11,827 nt of DNA, taken from contig JBFMDM010000071.1 of assembly GCA_040753835.1 (NCBI GenBank), forward strand, positions 1-11,827, read 5' to 3'. Numbering within the stretch: the stretch's first letter is position 1; every line of letters starts with the position of its first letter. The notes under the pieces were generated by a model that made no database searches, had not been told where the DNA came from, and saw nothing but the letters and a program-made list of their open reading frames with translations. A program made the translations under genes and the position numbers. Origin of the DNA: JACRIK01 sp040753835 (GTDB lineage: Bacteria; Planctomycetota; MHYJ01; JACQXL01). Of this stretch, positions 1 to 7,923 are shown piece after piece.

Positions 1-31
1 ACTTCTCTTTAGGTGTCCATTTCCGATGCAT
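1..31 (-). CDS. Transposase-like protein, N-terminal 10 codons only (runs off the left edge)
   Basis: An ATG at 31-29 on the minus strand reads MHRKWTPKEK before the window ends. It is preceded by a strong Shine-Dalgarno (AAAGGAGG, about 46-39) at a good spacing of 5 nt. The basic 'RK-W-T-P-K-E-K' opening resembles the beginning of the helix-turn-helix domain of IS3-like transposases. With ten residues this is suggestive only; other HTH proteins could begin this way. The neighbourhood supports a mobile element: an inverted repeat buries the ribosome-binding site, and the adjoining plus-strand reading frame lacks a start, as if an element had landed in that gene. Direction is right to left, so the body of the gene lies outside the window. 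Confidence 0.45.
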   Translation of the reverse strand, partial: MHRKWTPKEK

Positions 32-32
32 A

Positions 33-78
33 GGTTCCTCCTTTCTTAATAATAAGGTATCACCCTATCAGAGGAACC
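33..78 (-). promoter_or_regulatory. Inverted repeat able to sequester the Shine-Dalgarno of the transposase-like gene
   Basis: GGTTCCTC (33-40) and GAGGAACC (71-78) are perfect 8-bp inverted repeats 30 nt apart. In the minus-strand transcript the 3' arm contains the GAGG of the Shine-Dalgarno just upstream of the ATG at 31. A transcript entering from outside would include both arms and could hide the ribosome-binding site. This kind of stem-loop is known to limit transposase translation in several IS families, such as IS10 and IS200. The repeat is seen directly; the regulatory role is inferred. Confidence 0.4.
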
Positions 79-118
79 GCAAACTTTTCAGGAGGTCATT
101 TTGTCCCACTTTCTCTGA

Positions 119-622
119 AACATCTCAGAATTTAAGAGACAAAAAGTCAAAGACCAGAACAAAAATGGGATAGGAGAATATGCCACCAATAGTGAATTAA
201 TTGAGTTTATTAAGACAGAAAGGGCAAAGAAAAGTGCACTTAGCGAGAGAATATTGCCGCCAGTTTTTTACTATTATATTGGAGAGGAAGGCAATCTTTT
301 CCAAAAAGGGTTATATCATTATTGTTATAGAGTATTTATTCCTGAAGAACCGGAAATGCAGGAGCAATTTTGGCTGGGGCTTGTAATCAGAACCCCGGAA
401 GAATCATATAAGCATTCTCGTAGTTATTTTATTTACAGTAAAAGTGATATAATATTTTATACCGACCAGGATTTATCAAAGACCTTTGAGCATTTGCCTG
501 ACGAGGAATATCGAAATCCATGGTCATTGAAAAGAATATTTTTTGGCGAGCCATTTATAAGCCCTATAGATACCTCACGGTGGAAGATATTAGGCCGTAA
601 CCTGCGTGGAATCGGCAAATAA
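119..622 (+). CDS. Hypothetical protein, apparently a 5'-truncated gene remnant
   Basis: The frame is open from just after a TGA (116-118) to the stop at 620-622, but has no ATG or GTG. The only ordinary start is TTG at 254, which has no Shine-Dalgarno. The residues encoded before 254 (for example SELIEFIKTERAKKSALSER) look as protein-like as those after it, so true coding probably extends upstream and the real start is lost. A TTG at 101 with GGAGG before it is in frame but meets the TGA after five codons. The C-terminal 122 residues are rich in aromatic and charged residues (YYYIGEEGN, EPEMQEQFWLGLVIRTPEES) and contain no motif I recognise; no function is proposed. The simplest reading is that the insertion-sequence end on the left interrupted the gene and left its 3' part. 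A real short TTG-initiated protein (254-622) cannot be excluded. Confidence 0.5.
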   Translation, partial: NISEFKRQKVKDQNKNGIGEYATNSELIEFIKTERAKKSALSERILPPVFYYYIGEEGNLFQKGLYHYCYRVFIPEEPEMQEQFWLGLVIRTPEESYKHSRSYFIYSKSDIIFYTDQDLSKTFEHLPDEEYRNPWSLKRIFFGEPFISPIDTSRWKILGRNLRGIGK

Positions 623-650
623 TACAAATTACCATCCTTTTTGGGTTGTA

Positions 651-1068
651 CTTCCCTATACCCTATAGGTATATACCCTATACCCCATAGCCCCATAGTA
701 TATACCCTATACTCCCATACCCTATACCCCATACCCTATGGGACTATACCCCATACACCCATAGTATATACCCTGTACCCTATTAGGATATACCCCATAG
801 CCGCATAGTATATACCCCATACCCTAATGGGCTATACCCCGTATTCCCATAGGATATACCCTATATCCTAATGGGCTATACCCCATACCCACATAGGATA
901 TACCCTATATCCTAATGGGCTATACCCCATACTCCTATAGAATATACCCCACTCTCATTAGGACTATACCCCACAGCCGCATAGTATATACCCCATACCC
1001 TAATGGGCTATACCCCACAGGTATGTAGTATATACCCCATACCCGATAGGGCTACACCCTATACACGT
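651..1068. repeat. Array of nineteen 22-bp units in perfect register, with a 44-bp higher-order period
   Basis: The core TATACCC starts at 657, 679, 701, 723, 745, 767, 789, 811, 833, 855, 877, 899, 921, 943, 965, 987, 1009 and 1031, with a TACACCC variant at 1053. That is one core every 22 bp with no indel across 418 bp. From 761 onward, units of type ATAGNATATACCC (761, 805, 849, 893, 937, 981, 1025) mostly alternate with ATGGGCTATACCCC units, giving a 44-bp period. Each unit is a partial dyad (GG-N-TATA-CCC flanked by AT). Some are perfect hairpins: TAGGATATA / TATATCCTA at 850-870 and again at 894-914. Because 22 is not a multiple of 3, minus-strand open frames across it are not genuine coding. 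Unit sequence has drifted while spacing has not. Function is unknown; serial binding sites for a dimeric protein or a neutral tandem array are both possible. Confidence 0.93.
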
Positions 1069-1385
1069 CTCTCTACATACTCGGGTTTAGTGACTTTCCC
1101 CCTGATGATGACCTTTTTCTCACAGTCAAGCCGGTCCAGGGCCTCATAGAACGGATAGTTGATCAGCGCTGTCTTCTGCCTTAATTCCGGTATCGGCATT
1201 ACCGGTCCATATTCTGTAAGACACTGGTATATCTTTCCGGCCGCGGCACCGACAATTTTCTCGGTGTCTATCACAGGCGGCAGGTTAGTGTCCGGACCAA
1301 TGGCTGGAGAGCAAGGCAGACCTTTTTTGGAACGTTCCCGCAGGTCGGGGGAACACTCCCACAGGTTGGGGAAACACTCCCACAA
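1059..1385 (-). CDS. Small winged-helix protein (DUF2582-like)
   Basis: The C-terminal 70 residues read as a compact winged helix: VGAAAGKIYQCLTEYGPV, then a helix around PIPELRQKT, then YEALDRLDCEKKVII as recognition helix and wing. The spacing of G-x-AAGKIY-x2-L, x-L-x2-T and AL-x2-L-x2-E-K resembles the DUF2582 winged-helix family (about 70 residues, function poorly known). The start is uncertain. TTG at 1385 gives 108 residues, but the first part is encoded by a 21-bp tandem repeat (7-residue period, LWECxPxL), which argues against it being native. GTG at 1274 gives 71 residues and fits the family length; neither start has a clear Shine-Dalgarno. The stop codon at 1059-1061 lies inside the last unit of the 22-bp array. 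The gene lies downstream of lon on the same strand, separated by 133 bp of repeats, so it may or may not be co-transcribed. Whether it binds the adjacent array is an open question. Confidence 0.55.
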   Translation of the reverse strand: MWECFPNLWECSPDLRERSKKGLPCSPAIGPDTNLPPVIDTEKIVGAAAGKIYQCLTEYGPVMPIPELRQKTALINYPFYEALDRLDCEKKVIIRGKVTKPEYVERRV

Positions 1386-1391
1386 GGCAGG
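1329..1391. repeat. Three tandem copies of a 21-bp repeat
   Basis: Units at 1329-1349, 1350-1370 and 1371-1391 share the pattern GGAACACTCCCACAGGTTGG with a few differences. In the minus-strand frame of the small winged-helix gene they encode a degenerate heptapeptide (LWECFPN, LWECSPD, LRERSKK). They overlap the questionable N-terminal extension of that gene and look like inserted repeat DNA rather than protein-driven sequence. Confidence 0.75.
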
Positions 1392-1424
1392 AGAGAACTC
1401 TTTTGAGTTAAGGATATGGGATAC

Positions 1425-1485
1425 GAACTCCGCAGAGACCCCGCCAGAGGCGAGGCTCGCCCCGAAGGGCGGCGCGATAGCGAAC
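1425..1485. repeat. Dispersed repeat module interrupted by a 33-bp palindromic insert
   Basis: GAACTCCGCAGAGACC (1425-1440) and GCGATAGCGAAC (1474-1485) are the two parts of the module that appears uninterrupted in lon (3697-3771). Between them sit 33 bp (1441-1473) with nested inverted arms: CCGCC/GGCGG outside and GGCGAG/CTCGCC inside. This looks like one palindromic element nested inside another repeat. No T-run follows, so it is not an obvious terminator for lon, though the hairpin could still affect the 3' end of its transcript. Confidence 0.7.
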
Positions 1486-1515
1486 CACAGATTCTACGGA
1501 TAACACGGATTAAAG
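1486..1515. repeat. Low-complexity repeat of the 'ACGGATTACACGGATTA' type
   Basis: CACAGATTCTACGGATAACA and the following ACGGATTAAAG lie directly against the 3' end of lon. They contain CTACGGATAA and ACACGGATTAA, imperfect direct copies. Strings of this kind recur in intergenic regions of many environmental bacterial genomes (general knowledge, not checked here). No function is known to me. Confidence 0.4.
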
Positions 1516-1518
1516 CGC

Positions 1519-4123
<2,605 letters not shown>

Positions 4124-4131
<8 letters not shown>

Positions 4132-4678
4132 CGTCGCCCCCCTCGCAGGTAATCGGGCCCGAGGTGATTTCAATATGCCTGATGGTTATGTGCCCGTCCG
4201 AGGACTGAACCGCGTGGTGTCCGGTTGCCTTTTTGGTCTTGGGGATGACCACCTCCAGGAATCCGTCTTTGTATGAAGCCGATGCCTTTTCCGGCTCTAA
4301 GCCGCAATAGACCTCAAGGGTTTTCTCAAACTTGCCGTAATTGATTTCCATCTGGCTGAAGTTGCGTTTGGCCCGGGCGTCGCGCTCGTCCCGGCATCCG
4401 GAAATAAGCAGACGGTTGTTTTCGTCGCACGAGATGCTAATTTCTTCCGGCTTCATCCCGGCCAGTTCGCAGCGGATGACGATTTCCTTGTCGGTCTCGT
4501 AGATGTCCGTGGGCGGAGACCAGGCCTTTTCGGTATAGACCGAGATGAGTTTGCTGGATGAAATAAAGAGTTCGGTGAATTTCATCCCGCCGAAATGGCA
4601 GGACTTATCGTTGGTCTTATCCTCGCCGAAACGATGACCTGTATCAGATGCCTTGGAATGAGAATGTTTGGTGGTCAT
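4124..4678 (-). CDS. Hsp20-family small heat-shock protein (alpha-crystallin domain)
   Basis: An ATP-independent holdase chaperone that binds unfolding proteins in the cytoplasm. The 184-residue product has a polar, His-rich N-terminal arm (1-50). An alpha-crystallin domain spans about 54-148: SPPTDIYETDKEIVIRCELA, the YGKFEKTLEV strand, and the signature A-x-YKDGFLEVVIPK near 134-147. A short C-terminal tail contains I-x-I (ITI, IEI) tripeptides, which in this family dock subunits in oligomers. ATG 4678 has GAGGAG six bases upstream; Met32 is a less likely alternative. It lies 12 bp after the membrane zinc peptidase gene, and its stop overlaps the lon start, so all three are probably one transcript. 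Chaperone plus Lon in one operon fits hand-over of damaged proteins to the protease. I see no CIRCE element. An unusual detail is the number of cysteines (C27, C70, C84, C95, C125, C178). Confidence 0.93.
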
Positions 4679-4690
4679 AGGGAACTCCTC

Positions 4691-5422
4691 TTATCTCCTG
4701 TCGCGGCTGATTAATATGAGCCGGATAAGTTGCAGGACAGCCATTAATGTTGCAGCGACATAGGTCAGTGCGGCCGCATCAAGCACCTTTTTTACCGAGG
4801 CCCGCTCATCCCCGGTGACAATACCGTGTTCGGTCAATAAAGCCAGGGCCCGTTTGCTGGCGTTGAATTCGGTCGGCAGGGTGATAATCTGGAATGCCAC
4901 GATGGCCGCAAAAAGATATATGCCGATGGTTATCAGAGGCGGATAACTCATAAAGATTCCGGCGAAGAAGAGAATCATCCAGAGATAATTGCTGAGCGCG
5001 ACCAGCGGATAGATGCCAGAGCGAATCATCACGGGCAGGTAGCCGGTGGTATGCTGGATGGCATGCCCGGCCTCGTGGGCCGCAATGCCGAGCGCGGCCA
5101 AGGAGTTGCCGTGATAGACGCCGTCCGAGAGGCGGATGACCTTGTGGCGCGGGTCAAAGTGGTCGGTCATCTGACCTCCAACTCGGTCAACGGCGATTCC
5201 GTATTCTTTGGCCGAGGCCGCGGTTTCGGCATCCGGATAAACCGTAATGCCCTGGACCTGGAGAAGCGCTCGGGCGGCATGCGCGCCGGTTACGCCGCGC
5301 CGGGACATCACCTTGCTGAAGCGCGCGTAGGACGAGCGCACCTTGGCCTGGGCGTAGATTCCGAGAATCACGCCGGGAACCAGCAGGGCCAGGGTCCAAT
5401 CATAAAGACCGGGCATAATCAT
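4691..5422 (-). CDS. Membrane zinc metallopeptidase, YugP / Zn_peptidase_2 family
   Basis: The 243-residue protein has an N-terminal membrane segment (about 6-24). A soluble part follows with GITVYP, DHFDPRHKVIRLSDGVYHGN and the zinc-binding HEAGH (116-120) preceded by ALGIAA. Two or three further membrane segments lie at about 143-158, 162-181 and 217-236. LPTEFNASKRAL (182-193), containing the conserved Glu185, matches the third-ligand region of the family. Members resemble B. subtilis YugP; the substrate is unknown, and a role in membrane-protein quality control is a guess supported here by the downstream hsp20 and lon. Two ATGs (5422, 5416) are possible and neither has a clear Shine-Dalgarno. 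A TTGACA sits 30 bp upstream of the first, so the mRNA could be nearly leaderless. It is first in the operon; hsp20 begins 12 bp after its stop. Confidence 0.93.
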   Translation of the reverse strand: MIMPGLYDWTLALLVPGVILGIYAQAKVRSSYARFSKVMSRRGVTGAHAARALLQVQGITVYPDAETAASAKEYGIAVDRVGGQMTDHFDPRHKVIRLSDGVYHGNSLAALGIAAHEAGHAIQHTTGYLPVMIRSGIYPLVALSNYLWMILFFAGIFMSYPPLITIGIYLFAAIVAFQIITLPTEFNASKRALALLTEHGIVTGDERASVKKVLDAAALTYVAATLMAVLQLIRLILISRDRR

Positions 5423-5428
5423 GGAAGT

Positions 5429-5457
5429 TTATTACCCTATTATCCTTTCGCTGTCAA
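5429..5457 (-). promoter_or_regulatory. Possible promoter of the peptidase-hsp20-lon operon
   Basis: On the minus strand a perfect TTGACA (5457-5452) is followed after 17 bp by TAATAA (5434-5429), which matches the -10 consensus at only three positions. Transcription would begin close to the ATG at 5422. The good -35 and the absence of a Shine-Dalgarno are consistent with a short or leaderless mRNA. No heat-shock sigma-factor box is recognisable. Confidence 0.3.
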
Positions 5458-5504
5458 GGAATATTATTTTATTCTCCGCGGGCGAATGGAGGTTTCGCTT
5501 TTTC

Positions 5505-5533
5505 TTGACTGGTTAATTAAAAGATATTATGCT
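5505..5533 (+). promoter_or_regulatory. Promoter for tRNA-Pro
   Basis: TTGACT (5505-5510), a 17-bp AT-rich spacer and TATGCT (5528-5533) make a reasonable sigma-70-type promoter facing the tRNA gene. The predicted start near 5540 gives a leader of about 113 nt, which contains the long inverted repeat described below. Confidence 0.5.
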
Positions 5534-5555
5534 CAAATAAGTAATGAAGGAGCGT

Positions 5556-5658
5556 GCCCCGTTAGAAATTCTGTGGATATCTAAGAGCTAACGAGGTAAT
5601 TGTCCTTGGTTTGCAGGTAAAACATTAATTGAGAACAAATCCCGATTTCTAACGGGGC
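5556..5658 (+). promoter_or_regulatory. Leader inverted repeat that pairs with the 5' acceptor strand of tRNA-Pro
   Basis: GCCCCGTTAGAAAT (5556-5569) is the exact reverse complement of ATTTCTAACGGGGC (5645-5658). The last six bases of the right arm (5653-5658) are the 5' acceptor strand of the tRNA. Shorter alternatives compete for the left arm: CGTTAG (5560-5565) with CTAACG (5588-5593), and TTAGA (5562-5566) with TCTAA (5580-5584). The precursor could therefore fold either with the tRNA end free or with it trapped in a 14-bp helix. Pairings are seen; a role in tRNA maturation is inferred. Confidence 0.5.
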
Positions 5659-5727
5659 GTGGCTCAGCCTGGCTAGAGCGCTTGGTTCGGGACCAAGAGG
5701 TCGGTGGTTCAAATCCACTCGCCCCGA
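5653..5727 (+). tRNA. tRNA-Pro, anticodon CGG
   Basis: A full cloverleaf can be drawn. The acceptor stem is CGGGGCG (5653-5659) with CGCCCCG (5720-5726), plus discriminator A5727. The D stem is GCTC/GAGC, and the anticodon arm CTTGG-TTCGGGA-CCAAG has anticodon CGG. The variable loop is short, and the T arm is GGTGG-TTCAAAT-CCACT with one G-U pair. The C1-G72 pair and A73 are typical of bacterial proline tRNAs. The 3' CCA is not encoded; TTT follows, so CCA must be added enzymatically. It reads CCG codons. The T-rich run after the gene (5728-5750) lacks a clear hairpin. It is convergent with the gene ending at 5815. Confidence 0.95.
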
Positions 5728-5814
5728 TTTTCTCCATTTTTATTTCCTGGCCTCCTTATAAATGTTATCTGCGTAATTCCTTCATACGACGAGACTGGTC
5801 TGAGTAATCTGCGG

Positions 5815-7923
5815 CTACTTGAATTCGTAACTGTAATATGCCTGCAAGGAGAGGATGGAGAAGGCCGTGGAATAGACCCGGCCGCCGATAGTGGCCCAGG
5901 GGCCTTCGGGGTCCCAGGAGCCGTCCAGCAGGCCGCCGATACGCTGGTGCTTCAACAACACCTCTTTGTGTTTTTGGTTCCATTCGGTCCAATAGTCGCC
6001 GCCATCCGCCGCTCCGTAGCCATCCTCCGCTGTTCCGAAACTCCGGCGTGGCGAAGGATAGCCGGATCTCTGGACTGGCGAAGGACGGCCCAGTTGCCTG
6101 AATGCCAGGGTCTGGTAATACCAGTGCCATTCGTTCATTACGTTCTCCTCCAGGAACAGAAGATTGGGATAGTAGTCCGTGTATTGGTAGAACGGCTCCC
6201 ATTGGGGCGGGAATTGTTTCAACCAGTTTGCGCCCTTGGTGATAATTTCCTTGTCGTTTTTTATTAATATATGCGCGAAAAGTCCTGAAGCAGTGGAATC
6301 CATACCGCCGAAGCATATCGGGATGGCGCAGATGTGGACAATCCGGCCGGATTTCCTGTCGGTCAACTGGTCCAGATAGACCTTAACCCGCTCTATTTCC
6401 TTAGGCGAAACCGCAAGGTCGGTTTCCTGCGCCAATCTCAAGGCGAGGATATAAAATATGCTCGGGCCCATATCGCTGGGCTCAAGGTAGAAAGACCAGG
6501 GGAATCCCGGCTCGGGCGTGTTTCTGGAATGCTCCAGGGCGCGCTGGGCGATGTCTTTTATCCCAGGGTCGCTGGTCATTGCGTAGAGTTCCACCAAGAA
6601 GAGCGTGGAGATGTTATGATTATACCGGCGGGCCAGTTGGCCGTGGTCCTCACCCTGCTCCAGGCATTGCTTGTTATGCACGTGACCTTTGGGGATGTTG
6701 ACGCATCCGGTCTTGTCCTGCGCGGATTTGATGAACTCCAGACCTTTTTGGACTGTCTCCTGATAGAGCCCGTATTGATTGGTTGAACCATCGCCCAGAA
6801 AGCAGAGGAGCGCCAGGCCGGAGACGCTGACATCCACCAATTCGTCTTCGTTGGTGAATGACGGAAGCACGACGTTGTTATGCCAGGGATTATTCCGGGC
6901 GCAGTTCCAGGAGCCGTCTGATTCCTGATTCCGGGCCAGCCATTCCAGCCCGAGTTGAACCGCCTTTTCGGTTTTCTCATCGCCGTTGTATTTCAGAAGC
7001 GTTTTTTTCCTGAGCGGTTCAAAGCGGTTGAGCAGTGAGGCAGCAATCCTACCCTGCGGCTTGGTTTCATTAGATTGTTTGGGTTCACTGCCTTTTAGTT
7101 GCCTTAAGGCCCATTGCTTGGAAGAAGAAACTTTAGCGTTATCATCTTTTACTTTATTTAATGCCCAAGCACATCTATTTTTCTCTGTCTCGTTCAGGAT
7201 ATTAGATGATTTTCCGACAACCCGGCAAAGAAGGGCGCTGATTTCCGGCGAGTCAGAATATAGATAATGCGTTAAAGAGTTTAGATAGTCATAATGATGG
7301 ATGCCGGAGATGAGAGAATTCTCCATTTCAAACTGCAGGGTCATTGATGGTTCTTTTGGATAGCGCTTAATAATTGCATCTGGACTTTTAATATGGGAGA
7401 TGTATTTATCTAATGCTTCTAATGCCGTTTTCCTTACCGGATAGAAACCATCTGTTAATGCAATTTCAAGCTGAGGAATTAATTCATCTTCAATGGCATT
7501 TCCGCACCATTGGGGAGAATCATTTAACGTTTTAATATTTGCCAACCTGATTTCTTTATCCGGGTCATACAGGAATATAGAAGAAAATTTAAGATGGAAA
7601 TCAAATAGGGAGTCAATACTGATAATGCGCAGTGTCAGCATCCTGATATCCTTATTGGGCGATTTGGCCGCGTCGCTCTTGAGCCAGTCCAGAATCTCGT
7701 CGGTCATCTTCAGGCGCGGGATGGATTTTTCTATTGCCTGCTTGGTTACATCCGAGCCGTTGGTATATGCTGAAAATATCAGTTTCATACCATCCAGGGC
7801 CGGACGGACTGACTGATTTTCTATTAACGTTTGGAGCGCTTTTGTTTCATCCGTCTCCTGGCTGAAAGAAATATTCACCGCAAAGACACAAAGAACGCAA
7901 AGGATATAAAGTTGTGGTCTCAT
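5815..7923 (-). CDS. Secreted HEAT-repeat / squalene-cyclase-like (alpha-toroid) protein
   Basis: A 702-residue protein with an N-terminal signal peptide (residues 1-21, ILCVLCVFAVNISFS, cleavage near Q22). Residues about 25-290 are helical and HEAT-like, with DPDKEIRLANIKTL and DGFYPVRKTALEALDKY as typical repeats. Residues about 318-700 form an alpha-alpha toroid of the squalene/prenyltransferase-repeat type: AVQLGLEWLARNQESDGSWN with a QW-like motif, VQKGLEFIKSAQDKTG, QRIGGLLDGSW, and the ending GRVYSTAFSILSLQAYYSYE. I find no DxDD cyclase acid motif, so catalysis as a terpene cyclase is unlikely; such proteins are frequent and uncharacterised in planctomycetes. An insert of about 31 residues (613-643) between QLG and YWTEWN is encoded by repeat-like DNA. 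The start ATG overlaps the stop of the metal-exporter gene (ATGA), implying coupled expression and perhaps a shared envelope role. Confidence 0.85.
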   Translation of the reverse strand: MRPQLYILCVLCVFAVNISFSQETDETKALQTLIENQSVRPALDGMKLIFSAYTNGSDVTKQAIEKSIPRLKMTDEILDWLKSDAAKSPNKDIRMLTLRIISIDSLFDFHLKFSSIFLYDPDKEIRLANIKTLNDSPQWCGNAIEDELIPQLEIALTDGFYPVRKTALEALDKYISHIKSPDAIIKRYPKEPSMTLQFEMENSLISGIHHYDYLNSLTHYLYSDSPEISALLCRVVGKSSNILNETEKNRCAWALNKVKDDNAKVSSSKQWALRQLKGSEPKQSNETKPQGRIAASLLNRFEPLRKKTLLKYNGDEKTEKAVQLGLEWLARNQESDGSWNCARNNPWHNNVVLPSFTNEDELVDVSVSGLALLCFLGDGSTNQYGLYQETVQKGLEFIKSAQDKTGCVNIPKGHVHNKQCLEQGEDHGQLARRYNHNISTLFLVELYAMTSDPGIKDIAQRALEHSRNTPEPGFPWSFYLEPSDMGPSIFYILALRLAQETDLAVSPKEIERVKVYLDQLTDRKSGRIVHICAIPICFGGMDSTASGLFAHILIKNDKEIITKGANWLKQFPPQWEPFYQYTDYYPNLLFLEENVMNEWHWYYQTLAFRQLGRPSPVQRSGYPSPRRSFGTAEDGYGAADGGDYWTEWNQKHKEVLLKHQRIGGLLDGSWDPEGPWATIGGRVYSTAFSILSLQAYYSYEFK
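5995..6087. repeat. Repeat-like in-frame insert in the alpha-toroid protein
   Basis: About 93 bp encode residues 613-643, rich in Pro, Ser, Gly, Arg and Asp. Internal direct repeats are visible: TGGCGAAGGA at 6049-6058 and 6076-6085 (27-bp spacing) and GCCATCC at 6001-6007 and 6019-6025 (18-bp spacing). Both spacings are multiples of three. Related toroid proteins usually run straight from QxG into a YW-x2-WN motif at this place, so the segment appears to be an insertion. Confidence 0.5.
7876..7904. repeat. Low-complexity repeat of the 'CGCAAAGACACAAAG' type forming signal-peptide codons
   Basis: CACCGCAAAGACACAAAGAA and the following CGCAAAGG form an imperfect tandem of CGCAAAG/ACAAAG. Such strings recur in intergenic DNA of many environmental bacteria (general knowledge). 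Here the minus strand of the repeat encodes LCVLCVFAV, the hydrophobic core of the signal peptide of the HEAT/toroid protein. Confidence 0.6.

Noticed and set aside
201..386. Plus-strand open frame of 61 codons
   Set aside because: Overlaps the better 119-622 frame in another phase, with no ribosome-binding site.
457..732. Minus-strand open frame of 91 codons reading into the array
   Set aside because: The array's 22-bp period is not a multiple of 3, and the frame is antisense to the more protein-like 119-622 frame. The Tyr/Gly-rich peptide is a translation of repeat DNA.
651..1068. CRISPR array
   Set aside because: There is no division into identical repeats and unique spacers. Units are contiguous 22-mers, each diverged from the next, and no cas gene is nearby.
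1441..1473. Rho-independent terminator of lon
   Set aside because: GC-rich nested arms are present but no T-run follows on the minus strand, and the sequence is better explained as a nested repeat.
4132..4173. Upstream start for lon adding 14 residues
   Set aside because: The extra codons lie in the hsp20 coding sequence and are Arg/Pro/Ala-rich. ATG 4131 has GAGG upstream and the typical overlap with the hsp20 stop.
5051..5584. Long plus-strand open frame of 177 codons
   Set aside because: Antisense shadow of the zinc peptidase gene with no recognisable protein features.
5540..5652. T-box or other amino-acid-sensing leader before tRNA-Pro
   Set aside because: No T-box consensus bulge or specifier loop is visible and the downstream gene is a tRNA, not a synthetase or transporter.
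5728..5752. Rho-independent terminator after tRNA-Pro
   Set aside because: T-rich tracts are present but without a preceding hairpin outside the tRNA itself.
5704..6267. Plus-strand open frame of 187 codons starting in the tRNA
   Set aside because: Begins inside tRNA-Pro and runs antisense to the HEAT/toroid gene; no ribosome-binding site.
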